Part shown: piece by piece, positions 12,801 to 24,636 of the stretch
How positions within the stretch are numbered: the first letter of the stretch is position 1
Layout: each line of letters starts with the position of its first letter
Assembly: GCA_022385805.1 (NCBI GenBank)
Contig: MU277672.1
Span: 1,036,012-1,100,011 of the forward strand
Length of the DNA stretch: 64,000 nt
Reading direction: 5' to 3'
Source: Pilatotrama ljubarskyi
Lineage: Eukaryota; Basidiomycota; Agaricomycetes; Polyporales; Polyporaceae
Made by a program: the position numbers and the translations under genes
Notes under the pieces: generated by a model
What the model saw: the letters and a program-made list of their open reading frames with translations, nothing else
Told to the model about the DNA's origin: nothing
Databases searched by the model: none

Positions 12801-15181
12801 ACGGGCTCGAGCTGGAGCTCCTCTGGCGATGTATGGTTCTGTCTCTTCTTACATAACATGACATGGACGTCGACATCGGCCGGTTGTTGGCAGAACCGGG
12901 CACGCGTTCTGATCCTCGCCGCAGACGCAGGTCGGCCGGGTGCGGGCTTTGAGAGGGTCCTTCGGTGATCCAGAACTGGAAGAATAGACCGGGTTTGGAC
13001 ACCGGAATACCGAACGCTCTGCTCACGCAGTCATTCGCTTATACGTAGGGCTAGCTCACGAAGGTCTTCTCGTCTATACTGGTCTCGTGCGTTTTCGTCT
13101 CCACGCAGAGCTTACGACACCGAAAGGCCTCTAGACGGCTCTGGCAATCCGCCTGCCCTACATCTGGTCATACACCTTCACGGAACGTAAGCTGAAAGGC
13201 CTGCAGGCTGCAGTCGTACTTCTCACCTGTTGTCATTGATCCTTGCTGAGACCCCTCGAGCTGGTGACCGTCGTAGGTTCTTGCTCGCAGACCTGAGCTA
13301 TAAATAGCTGCAGTACGTCTACGCACTTGCTGTGTTGTTATGTATGTTCACCGCTAGGCCTGAAGCAATTCTGTATACGGCATCCTCACTGTCCTGATGT
13401 GGTCAGTGCGATGATCAAGCCGGCCGCGCAAGCCGCCAGAGGGGCCCGTTTCGACAGGATGGCGCAGGGACGCGTCGACTGCTCCTCGAGCACCGATCGT
13501 TCGGCCAGTGTAGACCGAATGCACTATTGGTGTGTCGCGATCGGCCTTCGTTCGGCGCAAATGCGGCAGCAGCTACTCCTTGTCTTCTTCGATAGCAAAA
13601 GGCAAGCGTGGCACGCTGAAGAAGACCTGTTCCGACTCTGGGATATAGACGATAGGATGCCGTTCACCACGCAGCCGAACCCCTCGGAAAGTCCGGGAGT
13701 GAAGATGGCGGCACCGCGGCGACGACCGATGTCCAGCGTGGATGAGCCGTTTTTCCGACGTGCCTATGCTGATAGGGAACACACGGCGTCGTACTACGTA
13801 CGACACAGATGTAACGCTTCCGAAGTCTATCGAGGCTGCCGGAGGTAGGCAAGCGACTCCGAATCCCCATCTAGGATTCGGTGCATACCGTCAAGCTTTC
13901 AAGCCTTCACGGTCGGAGTGCGAGGGGCGCCCCTCGCGCTACGGGGTACAGGGAGTCAAGCAGCCTGCTGCGAGTCGACTCCCTGCGCATATGCTTACAC
14001 AGACCGACTGCACGTGTCGTGCCCCACTGCGCCGCAACGATACGACGGCATCGAGTCTGAGAAATCACGCTGCCGAACGGAATGTCCAACTGGAAAGCCT
14101 GCGGACGCATGTACGGCGCAGATCGTCCCTCTGCATTCTTTGACACCGGTGACTTACGTAGCTTGCGTGCTATGCCATTTCGCCGCTTTCTAACTGAGCT
14201 TCTGCTCGTCGGCCCTCTAACCGTACGACTACATGGCTAGAGAGAACGCGTTTCATGCTAAGCACGGTCAGCAACCTAATAACCATCATGATCAGGCTCC
14301 AGCTCAGGCTGAAGGCCGAAGAGTACTCCTGAGCGTCCAGATGGATACCGGCGCGGAGTGGACGCTGTGCATGCAGTCGCCGGCCGAGCACGATCGGCGC
14401 GCCTCGGGCGGCGCCGGCTTGTGCAGAGCGTTGAGGCAGCAGGAAGCGCCGCCGGTTCCTGATCCTTCCCGACTTCGGACTCGATCGCGATCGCGCCTTG
14501 CGTCATCCTAGCGCGCCACCTATCAAGGCACATGGGCGCTTACAGTCCGCACCGACCGCTCCGATACGTTCGGAGTCTCGGACAGCGGGCACAGCACCAT
14601 GGTGATGATGCTGGATGCTCGGTCTCACCGAAACAGCCTAACAGGCCACACGGAGCAGCATAGCGACTGTATACAGGTTGAGGTAATTGGTGGTCACCGC
14701 GGGAACAATTTGGCCGTATGGGCATCGTACTGTTTGCGAATGGCAGGAAAGGCCCTGTTTAGGGTAAGCCACGATGCTACTGGACGAGCAGGGGGATCCG
14801 CGAAGTGGAGCGGGGACAACGTACTGACAGGAGGAACGTCGGATTTCATCTCGGGCTTGTGCAACCAGCGAGAGTGAGCACGAAAATTCGGGGAACAACT
14901 CACAACAGGCCACAGTGAAATTGCTTGAGCAGATAGGAGAGTCTTGGGCCTCTGCCAAGGTCTTGGGTGCAGAAAATTTGATGAAGTGCTGGAGGGGACA
15001 CCATGCTGACCTTCGGAACTTCTGGTTCGGGAGAGCACGGACGGTTCTCGCTCTAACGCACGTTCGTCCAAAACATATCCAGTATAGCTACAGTACGGCC
15101 TCCCCACTCTTCTGATGACAAGACGAACCCAAGACTCACCAAGCACAGAGGCAGGGTCCCGTGAACCGTCATAGACAATCA
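9821..15181. other. 5.4-kb region without a recognisable gene
   Basis: The first 1.5 kb, upstream of the kinase, is strongly pyrimidine-rich on the + strand. The rest is less biased. The longest frames (about 9591-10649 +, 11070-11876 +, 11187-11903 -, 13327-13848 +) overlap each other on opposite strands, lack conserved motifs and are not framed by consistent splice sites. I found no terminal repeats, reverse transcriptase or transposase motifs, no tRNA and no DUF6533 block. Old decayed mobile DNA or a long regulatory region are both possible. Confidence 0.4.
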
Positions 15182-18135
15182 TTAACCTTGGTCGTCGGCG
15201 TCCCTCTTCCTCTTCATCTCTTTGGAGACCTTGTGCTGCGCGGCCTCGTGCCTCGCGAGCTCGATGGGCACCTTCGACACTGGGCTCTTGGAGATCTCTG
15301 TGTGGCGCGGGAGTAAAAACAAAGTGATGAGCCGATCGTCCTTCCGGAGCACGATGTAACGATTAAACGTACCTTGTTTGAGATCGTACCTGCACGATCA
15401 GAAAAAGAAGCGCGGTCAGCACGTATTCGAAGTGAAGACGGGAGAATGATAGAGTATGCCGATGGCATGAGTACCACGTGCACCCGAGGTTTCATGCCGC
15501 TCACCACCATCATAAGTGAAGGAAAGAATGACATACATGACTTCGTCGTCATCGTTGGTGAGGAACGTGATGGCCGTCCCTTGCTTGCCGGCACGACCAG
15601 TACGACCTGGAAGACGCATGACAGAGGTGAGCAGGTACCTGGCGGCAGAGGTACGAGGTACATACCGATACGGTGGACGTACGCCTCGATCGTGTTAGCC
15701 ATCTGGTAGTTGATAACCAAACTGACGTCCTGCACGTCGATACCACGGCCAGCGAGATCGGTGGCGACGAGAATATCCGAGTCTCCAGTGCGCAGTGATT
15801 GCAGAGCGGCTTCTCGTTGCTCCTGGTTCTTGCCTGAGTGCAGGGTTGCCGCATTCCACTGCGAGTGTTGCATGAGATCAAGCGCACGCGAGCTGAACCC
15901 CCAGAAGTACTCACGCCTGCTCGTTGAAGGTCCTTGGCGACCATGTCCGCAGTCTTCTTCTGGTTGACGAACACGATTATGGGAGGCGGGTACTGATTGC
16001 TGTTGAGAATCTCCACCATGCGCTGCCTGTATTGCGACTGTGAGTAACCGTCTCGCTGACGCTGATGCAACTAGCGCACTTCTTCTTCTCGTCTCCATTG
16101 ACAAACTCGACTTTCTGCTCGACGGTGTCGACAGCGCGACCGGCCTCACCGATGGTGATCACAGCAGGCTTCTTCAGGTATTTCTTGGTCAGGCGTTCGA
16201 CAGCCGGGGGCATGGTCGCAGAGAACAGCGTCGTCACGCGAGTCCGGCCCTTCTTGATCATTGTCTCGCCGTCAACGTCCATCTGCATGCCCTGATCTTC
16301 GCCTTCCATGGTGTCAGACGGCAGCTTGTCGAGGATGAACGTCAGATCCGCCTCGAAACCAAGATTGACCATGCGGTCGGCTTCGTCCATCACGATGTAT
16401 CGGCACTGGGAGAGGACGATGACATGCCGCTCAATGACATCCTTCAGACGACCGGGCGTGGCGATGATGATTTCGGCACCAGACCGCAGATTGAACTGTT
16501 GTTCTTCTACTGAACGCTGTTAGAAGCGTGAGTACGAAGACACTGAAGGATCTTGAGCACACTTACACCTCCGACGATGGACACACAAGTGAAGCCTAGT
16601 GGACCTGCGAACTTCTTCGTCTCGGACTCAATCTGCTGCGCCAATTCACGGGTGGGTGCCATAATGAGGGCATATGGTCCGAGATGTCTGTTGTCATCGG
16701 TGAAGGGCGGCAGCTTGGAGATGAATGCCAACATGGGAATGACGAAGGCAGCCGTCTTACCGGAACCTGAGCAAGGGTTAAATCTTGAGTACAAGACGGA
16801 CGACCCGATAACTCACCTGTCTCCGCAATACCAATGATGTCTCGGTTTTGCAGGCCAATCGGGATGGCTTGACGCTGAATGGGCGAGGGTTCCTTATAGC
16901 CGATCTGGTCAATGACATCGAGGATCTCGACAGGTATCGTGGATTCTCTCCACGAGCGGAGAGGATGCGGAATCTGGCCACCTGGAGAACGCATTCATGA
17001 GCATTCCGAGTCGCAGAAGTAGATAGTGACTCACCTCTTGCAGCTATGCTGAAGTCTTCTCGGAAGATACGCCAGTCGCGCTCCTTCATCTCCTCCAGTG
17101 ACTTCTCCGACCAATGCCTCTCGTCAATACCAGTCTTCGCTGCACGTCTCCTCTCCAGTGGATCCGCGAGAACCATCCCATCACCGCCCTTTCTCCCAGG
17201 AACAATGGCGCCTCCGCCGTCGTCCATGCCCGCAATATGCCCACGGCCGAACATCACACCTCCGCCTTGTCGCTGGCTTCCAATGGCTGCAGGTGTCTCC
17301 GCATTGTACGTATCGTCCTGCTCGTCCCAGTCAAAAACGAATTTGCGGTCGTTCATCTTCCGGATCCTTCGCTTCTTCTTGTCCACACCGAGGTACCTCG
17401 AGCGGATGGCGCTCAGGTCATCTTCGTTCAACTGAGGGGTATAGGGTTCCGAGACTTCAGTGATTGGAGAAACGTCGGCTGCGCCGTTGGACGAGCCGGA
17501 AGGAGGAGGGGGAGGCGGCATGGAAGAGGACTGGGATGTGGAAGCAGGTCCTGAAGGCGGCGGCTTGCCACGCTCTGCCCGGGGGCCTGTGGGCACTCCT
17601 TGGTAGTTACCACCTCGACGGTCATCTTGTGGCCTTCTGTCCCGGTCACGATCGCGGTCTCTGTCTCTGTCGCGGTCGCCGCGTCTGCCATAGCGGTCCC
17701 GATCCCTGTCCCTATTGTCCCTTCCGTAGCGGTCATCATCTGTACAGCGCAATGTCAATCGATTCATAGGTAAGCATACTGACGAGAACTTACTGCGACC
17801 GCCTCCATCGTGGCCATACCTCGACGCCCGCTCCCGCTCCCTCTCCCTCTGCCTGATCTCCTCCGCCTCCCGCTCAAGCGCCTCCCTATCTCTCCTAGCG
17901 CGTTCCTCCTTCTCCTTTTGCTCCCTTATCTCCTGCTCGCGCTTCTGTATCGCAAGCTGCGCGCGTTGTTCCTTAGTGAGGAACCTGGGCTGGTAACGCG
18001 GGGCAGTCAGGGTTCGGTACCATGAGACGTTTTGAACAGAGACGACACGCGTACCTTGGCAGCGGCCTCCTTCTCCGCCTTTTGCTTCTGAAGCAGAGAC
18101 TCGATAGACAGTGGTTCTGCCCTACCAGATGCCAT
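15182..18135 (-). CDS. PRP28: DEAD-box RNA helicase PRP28 (U5 snRNP 100K/DDX23)
   Basis: Spliceosomal helicase that unwinds U1 from the 5' splice site so that U6 can replace it. Eleven exons on the minus strand: 18135-18055, 17989-17794, 17739-17035, 16981-16817, 16766-16567, 16516-16080, 16026-15915, 15858-15666, 15606-15537, 15389-15373 and 15297-15182; 763 residues. The N terminus is Arg/Asp/Glu-rich (RS-like RDRDRD repeats), then the PRP28 block [18 protein letters not shown], and the Q-motif [12 protein letters not shown]. Helicase motifs are AETGSGKT (I), PTRELAQQI (Ia), [12 protein letters not shown] (Ib), VMDEADRM (II), LFSATMP (III), [10 protein letters not shown] (IV), [11 protein letters not shown] (V) and HRIGRTGRAG (VI). 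The C terminus [19 protein letters not shown] is PRP28-specific and is reached only through a 17-nt exon (15373-15389, YDLKQ). It is divergent from the next gene across 283 bp. Confidence 0.96.
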
Positions 18136-18418
18136 GGCAGCCAATAGTGAGTGGTGGACGTCCGAGTAGTAAGCGACGGGCAGCAGGACTGCACGCAGAA
18201 GCGCGCGGCCGCAACGGTCCACCCCTGCCACGTGCTCCTCTGATCGCATAAGCTTACCATCTTCGGAAAAACGAGGTTCGTTTATGGACAACGACTGCAG
18301 CACTGCAGCCTTCCACTCTCTCCTCCACCCCTACCATCCGGCTTCTTGCTCCTCCTTACCCGCTGCTGCGCACATACCCCGAAGAAGCACCATAAAACCG
18401 AGCAGACACGGAGAAACG
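18136..18418. promoter_or_regulatory. Short bidirectional promoter region
   Basis: The 283 bp between the start codons of PRP28 (-) and the EF-hand-like gene (+) must serve both promoters. I see no clear TATA element. Confidence 0.5.
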
Positions 18419-19189
18419 ATGTCCAAAATGCACCGCGATCTCGAAGAGCTCCGCACGCAATCGCCGCGCCCCGAGACGCCTGAGCCGGACTCGCGGCAGG
18501 GCAGGCGGAACCCGCCCGAGGCGGGCGTGCAGCTGCTGGACGACGACGGCGCGATATCCGTGCAGGTGCGCAGGCGTGGTTCTCCGCGTTGCGTTCGACC
18601 GCGTGATTGAGGGCGCGTGTGGTTCAGCTAGAGTCGTGTCTCAAGCACATCTTCGCCAAGTACTGCACGCCGAAGCCGTCTCCGACGCAGCAGAAAAAAG
18701 TCGCGCTGCTTGAGCCACCCGAGGGCGCGTATCTGACGTCGGAAGGCTTGGACGCGTGGGCGCGAGATACCAATGGCGCGCCTTTCGACGAGGCCACGAA
18801 GGAGGAGATATTGGAGTTTATGGATGTGACTGATGATGGTGGATTGACGTGAGTTCCCACTGAGTACTATGTATTGGCATGGGGCTCAACGGTGCCTGCA
18901 GATTCAAGGGATTCATGCAAGTATATCAGTTGCAAACAGAAAATGACGAGGAGGAGACCTGGAGGGACCTGGTGAGCACTGGAATACCAGAGACTGCCTT
19001 TCAAATATCATTGATGCTCCCGATCGCTACTTCAGGCCGCGCATGGATTCGATCGGACACTACGGCTAGTAGCTGCGAGACGTGAAGACGCAGATGCTGA
19101 TCCACGCACTACTTCAGAGACGGCGTACGTACCTCGCTCCCCCCGGTGGCAACGCTGCTAATGAGATTCCCTGGTCAAACAGATCATAG
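18419..19189 (+). CDS. Small EF-hand-like protein
   Basis: Predicted 177-residue protein in five exons: 18419-18565, 18628-18848, 18902-18971, 19036-19124 and 19183-19189 (534 nt). The central part (TSEGLDAWARDTNG) leads to an EF-hand-like loop DVTDDGGLTFKGF, followed by YQLQTENDEEETWRDL and the tail FDRTLRLVAARREDADAD. The loop has acids at positions 1, 4 and 5 and Gly at 6, but Gly instead of Glu/Asp at position 12, so calcium binding is doubtful. The loop is split by an intron (AC|GTGAGT ... GCAG|A). The last exon holds only seven bases; the intron before it has a CTAAT branch point and AACAG acceptor. If that intron is retained the protein gains about ten residues and stops near 19160. 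No specific function is assigned. Confidence 0.75.
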
Positions 19190-19435
19190 CGTGAAGCCGC
19201 CATGGGTGAGAGCGTACGACGATGTCAACGCTCACAAGGATTATTCATCCATTGTCGCAGCTTACCACCGCTGGTCCGACCATTTGCAGCCTTCTGCTTG
19301 TCGAGGTTGAAGAAACCAATGCATTACGCACGATACCACAAGATCACGACCTTCACGATACTGTCAAATACCTACCCCAGAGCCCGCGATTCACAATAAT
19401 AATCCCACGCTCAGAACTGCGTCATGAACGCAGGG

Positions 19436-20361
19436 TCAGGAGCGCAGAGACAATTTCCAAATCTCTACGTCCTCCCAGTCACTCTTGTCCCAGCGAGCTC
19501 CGGCCTTTTCGATGGCCTTGGCAAGCTTCTTGAGAGAAATCCGCTCTACTCTGAAGCCCCACGGGTCCCTGGCCTGGGATAGCGCGTGGTCGACAAGAGC
19601 CGGGTCCCTCCGTTCCAGACAGAGATAGACGGGAGGGCACCGGGCTTCCGGTAAGGGAGAACGGCAAAGGCCATGTAGAGCGCGTAAGAGAGGCGTGACC
19701 AGTGCTACTGAATAGATGGTATCGGATGTGACGATGAGGTCGAACGGCGGACCAAGGATAGGACCCTGTTGTGCTTCAGAAGGTGGGGTCGCGACCTGAG
19801 TTGAGGCGATGATATCTGGATGGTCCCACCGCCATTGATCAGGCGGTACGGTCCAGTCGAGTTCGCGTACTTGGACAGTACCAGAGTCCGGAGGAAGCTG
19901 TGTCAAGTTGCGGGAGATGTTGCCGGAGAGGACCGTCGAGACGACGTCGTGGAGGTCAGTCGCGATCACGTCCCAGCCCATAGACGCGAGTGCGAGGCTG
20001 GAGGGCGGACCGAGAAGGTGAAGCGGAGCGGCAAGATGACGCTGGTCGGACGGAGTAAGACTGCGAATGCCGCGGTAAACACGCACGCGGAGAGGCCGAT
20101 ACCGCTTCCTAGCTCAACCGCCCTCGGGCGGTTCCCATCGGATGCGAGACCGGTTGATGAGGGCGGCTTGTTCTTGAGGTTGTCGGAGAGAAACAAGGAG
20201 AGGCATTGTGCGCCGAGCCAAAGTGCGCTCCCGTTTGTCGCGCCGTTGTCAAGCTGGGCAAGGTGGAAGCGATGCGTGCGGAACGGATAGGCGAGCAGGG
20301 GGATGTGCTTTGTTTCGTGTGCGGGGCGGAGAGAGTCGGGCTGGGCTGATGTTGGGAGCAT
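19436..20361 (-). CDS. Class I SAM-dependent methyltransferase, METTL21/EFM-like
   Basis: Predicted 278-residue protein methyltransferase of the lysine methyltransferase (methyltransferase-16) superfamily, which modifies elongation factors or chaperones; the substrate is unknown. Two exons on the minus strand: 20361-20087 and 19997-19436. Motif I is VELGSGIGLSAL, formed across the intron, post-I is VIATDLHDVV, and motif IV is FDLIVTSDTIYSVALVTPLL with the DxxY element of this superfamily. The C-terminal block ends WEDVEIWKL. The N-terminal block NGSALWLGAQCLSLFL resembles the G(x)xxWxxA stretch preceding motif I in METTL21 relatives. The intron acceptor is placed so that SALALASMGWDV reads through. 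It shares a 252-bp upstream region with the RhoGEF gene. Confidence 0.85.
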
Positions 20362-20613
20362 GATGGGCGGAGGAGAGAGAAGGAGCCGCCACGAGGCAGC
20401 AGGGTGCACGGGCGTCTGTGCGGTGAGCCTGTGTGTGACCGTGTTGTGACACTGACAGTGCCGCCGAGGGTGAGTTGTTGGACGCGGACTCGGTTTGGCT
20501 CTCGCTCTCTCGTCCCGCGCGCCGTCTCCACGCCTTCCTCCTCCCGCAGTCCCTCCCGACCATCCTCCTCCAAAGCTGGCGCAGTCCACACCCCAGCTTG
20601 CACACGCCAGCCC
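20362..20613. promoter_or_regulatory. Short bidirectional promoter region
   Basis: The 252 bp between the start codons of the methyltransferase (-) and the RhoGEF (+) gene must drive both. CT-rich runs precede the RhoGEF start. Confidence 0.5.
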
Positions 20614-23600
20614 ATGAAGGCTTTCCTCAACCGTCTCAACCGCGGCCTCGCGGGCGGCGGCAAGGAGAAAGAGAGGGACAAGGATGCCGCTCTCCAGAAG
20701 GAAAAGATACCCCAGCTCCCCCCTCTTCCAGACTGGCCGCCCCAGCGCGCAACCTCCACGCCCACCTCTGTAAATTCATTCAAACCTCTCCCCGATATAT
20801 CCGTTCGCCCTTTGCCCCCAATCGAAGAGCCTTCGTCGTCATCTACCGACTCCTCAGTTACCACCACCCCCATCGCTGCTAATCAGCCTCTCCCCGTCGC
20901 CGACACGAAGGAAAACGTCCCGTTTGCGAAGTCAGTGCCAGTATCACAGACCTCGCGCTCGGAGCCCGACTCCGCTGGCCGCAGCTCGCGCAAGAACGCG
21001 AACGGGACCAGTAGCAGTACAGACGCGCACAAGAAAGTTGCCTTTATATCCCCCCCTCCAACACCAGGGCCTGCTCAAGATCGTGCTCTGCCTGCTTCAG
21101 ACACACCTACACCGCCCAGCGTAGCCGTGAAGTCTACCGTATCGCGTTTCCATGCTGCTCACGGCAAGGATACGCGTGGATCCACCTCTACTGCTGCCTC
21201 TTCACGCACTGATGTCTCCTCCACGCTCAAGTCGAACAAGGCGGCTTCCACGCGGACAGCGACCTCCCCGTATCCGGGCAAAAGCTATGGCGAGACTGCC
21301 TCCTTGCATCAGTCACTACGCTCTGGTACTCCCTACTCTTCGATGAGCGCAACTGGCAGTCGTATCCTTGCAGCACAATCATGGAGTGAAGTTGCGGAAG
21401 AGGACCTGGTGTCGAATCTTGGTCAACGCGAACGGACACGACAAGAGGTCCTGTGGGAGATTGTAGCCAGCGAAGAACGGTTCGTACACTTGTGCCTGTT
21501 CCCCCGGTTCGATTCTAAACCCTCCTCAGATATGTGAACGAGCTGGTCAAGATGAAGGAGACGTTTATTGACCCGCTGCTCCACCCTTACGTTTCCTCTC
21601 CGGTGATGTCGCCGACCCCCATAGACTTTGACGACTATACGCGCTCTGATACCCCTCGAGAATCCTTGGACCATCTCCCCATTGCCGCCCGTTTCCTATC
21701 GTCGCCTACAGGCGAGCGCCCGGAATCGCCCCTGCAGACCTCGTCCCCGCGAAAAGAGGACAATCATCCAAACATCGACGGCGAGTCAATGGACTCCGCC
21801 GAGGAGGACGAGGCAGACGACCGGATGGGTGCGACTTACCAGTCTTCGCGGCAGAAGACGGTTGCCATGTCCCTCGCAGCCAAGCACAACCACCCGCGGT
21901 CGCCTTACGGCACTACCGCGGCACGCTCGGGGCCGAGCAAGTTCGGAATCTCTGTGCCCTTCCCGTCTAGGTCGCATCAGTCTCTTCCGCCGCCTCCGAG
22001 GACGAACCAGATGACGTCGTCGACGCAGTCGCTTGGACGCCAGTCGTTCGTCGGCGACAGCCACCGGGACCATCCGCCGTCGATGCGCACGACGGGCACT
22101 GGGACCACCAGGGTGCTGCGGAAGTTCAAGAAGAGCAACCCGGGTACTGATGTCCTTATCCACGGCGCTGTTCCCCCAGCACAGTTACCCGAAGACCTCC
22201 GAAAGTGTTTGGAGGTCATCGAAGAGGGTATATTGGATGGACATATCCGTCTCAGCGAAGGTCTCCGGAAGAGGTATGAGGAGCAGTATCCTCTTGTCAG
22301 GTCCCTCGCGGACGTCTTTGTATCGAACGTCAGTAACACACGCTGATAACCCATGTCTCCATTCATACTGATTGCCTACAGGCACATATTTTGCACGGGT
22401 ATGCGACCTATGTACTACATCTGGAGCGTGCGCTGGAGCAGGTCGACAACGCGCTCTCGACGGCCAGCGCGAGCAAGAAACCCAAGAAGCAAGATGCGGA
22501 CCAATGGCTCAGGATCTGCCAGTACCTCCAAAAGCTCGAGCTCAATGCGTCCGAGAAGGGCGAGACGGGGCTCGCGATCTCGCTTTCGAAGCCGTTCCAG
22601 CGGCTGCTCAAATATCCGCTCCTCTTCCAGAACCTGCTTTACCACACGGACCCCAGCACATTTGAGTACGAGAGCACGCTGCAGATGGTCGCGGAGGTCG
22701 AGACGATCGTCCGGAGCATCGAAGACGAGAAGATCCAGAAAGAGGAGCGCGACAAGACACGCGACGTTTTTGCGCGCATCGAGGGTCTCGATAAGGTCAA
22801 ACAGCTCATGGTCCCGAAGCCTTCGAGGGTACTGGTCGAGGAGCGGCCGCTTGTCGGAGTAAACCCTCTAACGGACCCAAGCATGGCGAAGCCTTCGACG
22901 TCCCCTCCTCCAACAGCCGGCAACCCGAAGAATGTGAAGGGCAAGACGTCCTTCAAGCGGCTGAGCGACGTGCTGCAGGCTGGCAGCAGCGGGATTGGGG
23001 GGAAGAAGGATCTATGGCTTGTCGTGTTCAACGATGTCGTTCTACGATGTCAGCGGACAGGCACCACCTCACTGCCCCTGGTCTCTGCGACGAACTCGCG
23101 AACGAACTCGCTGCCTGAGCTGCAAGGCAAGGCGAAGTACGCGACGACGGGCCGGAGGAGTTCCCACACCAAGCCAAGAAACCTGTACAAGTTCATCAAG
23201 GTCAGTACGTGCGGCGGGGTGTGAGAATAAGGTTGCTCATGCCTTGTGCGACAGATCGAAACTTGGGCGATCGGTGACGTCGTCCAGCCCCGCGAGGGTG
23301 TCGTCTCCATGGAAGAGTGGGTGCCTTCGGCTTCTCTCACGAATGTCGTGGCACTGACCGTATTCGGCTCCCAGGGTCGTCAAGTCGCGACAACAAGTGC
23401 ACTCCGGTGTCCAGCCTCGCGTCGTGCCCATGCCTGACGATGACGATGAGGGCGCCGAGTCCGACGACTCGGACCGCAAGAGCAAGATGAGCTTCTCTTA
23501 TTGGGGCGCGGACAAGGTCACGCTCCAGAAACCCGTCGTCGTCAAGCCCAAGGCACCCGTCTCCAACGGTGGTCGTCGTCCAGCAGCAGGCGCCACCACT

Positions 23601-23993
23601 GCCTATGCGCGTGAATCGTCCGCCAACGCAAAGTTTGGCACGCGTCTGGTGTCGACAGAGGTTCCGCACGCACCGCGGCCTGCAAGCCGAAGGACGCAGG
23701 CGACGCCTACCACGAGGAAGGTGACGCCTCATTCCGACGAAGGCAACTCCGTGAAGGTCACCATCACACGGGACCGGCCTACATGGGACAGCAGCACCCG
23801 TGCGACGTCGACGACCCCCGTGCCCAAGCGCCCTCGCAACGTTTCCCAAACGAGCGCCGCCACCCGCGCCACTACGACGCCAGCCACGGCGAGCAAGAAT
23901 TTAGGCTCGCCGGCACCCTCGGAAGACTCGGGCGTGGGCTTCATCCGCAACATGGTCAACCAGGATCCGTCTCTCAACCGCCTGATCCCATAG
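20614..23993 (+). CDS. Rho guanine nucleotide exchange factor (DH domain)
   Basis: Predicted activator of a Rho/Cdc42-type GTPase. Five exons: 20614-21479, 21530-22328, 22382-23200, 23255-23316 and 23375-23993; 1054 residues. Residues 1-275 are Ser/Pro/Thr-rich. The DH domain opens with VLWEIVASEERYVNELVKM (helix alpha-1, completed across intron 1). A Ser/Pro-rich insert of roughly 190 residues follows PLLHPYVSSP, before the domain resumes at LPEDLRKCLEVIEEGILDGH. It then reaches the catalytic block ISLSKPFQRLLKYPLLFQNL near residues 622-641. A PH-like segment follows (KKDLWLVVFNDVVLRCQR, then FIKIETWAIGDVV), itself containing a Ser/Asn-rich insert. The C-terminal 200 residues are disordered. 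I cannot say which yeast or Aspergillus GEF is the orthologue. Confidence 0.88.
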
Positions 23994-24636
23994 ACTTTGA
24001 CTCCCATGTACAGTCCTCCCCGTCTACATCGCCGCCTTCCCCGCGTGCCCTATCTCCCACTCCACTGTTCATGCGTCCTTACGTTTCTTCACGCTTCTTC
24101 TACGGGAATACTTTACGACCAACTCTGTTCCATCTCTATGATCGCGCACGGGCTGTCTCTATCGCGCTGATATGCTGTTACTACATCCTTGTTCTCTCAC
24201 ACTCGTCCCACCCACTGTCCATTGTCTCACTGAGTACCCATAGTTGATGATACCGTATCACTCTCCTTATTTCTTTATTCATGCATGCGTTCTCCGCTAA
24301 TTATCCACACGCGCTCACTCTCGTTGTGCTGTCCATCATGGTTCCCTCTCTTACTCACCGGTTGCCGTCACACTCTCCTTACGCACTTCCATAGTACAGA
24401 TGTCTCTACTCCTCGACTACCATATCCGTCGCTCGCAAGATGCAGCACACGGCACAGGTTTCTCCCACCCGCTACTCCTGGCTCTGGTTCGGGCTTTCGC
24501 ACCGCATGCATCACGGACACGACACTACGCTCTTTCGCTCGTTTGTCCGACTATCAGTAAATACGGGTCTAGATTCAACATGTATCAGTGGTACACTTCC
24601 AATCGCTTCCTTTCTACTCTATCTACCCCTCGCCCA
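23994..24636. other. Convergent intergenic region
   Basis: Pyrimidine-rich 3' flank between the RhoGEF (+) and asparagine synthetase (-). I see no gene in it. Confidence 0.55.

Noticed and set aside
13327..13848. 173-codon + strand frame as a possible gene or retroelement remnant
   Set aside because: No reverse transcriptase, protease or integrase motif was found, its composition is random-like, and there are no terminal repeats nearby.
21502..21522. B-box-like GGTTCGATTCT suggesting a tRNA
   Set aside because: It lies in the first intron of the RhoGEF, and the flanking bases cannot form a cloverleaf or acceptor stem.
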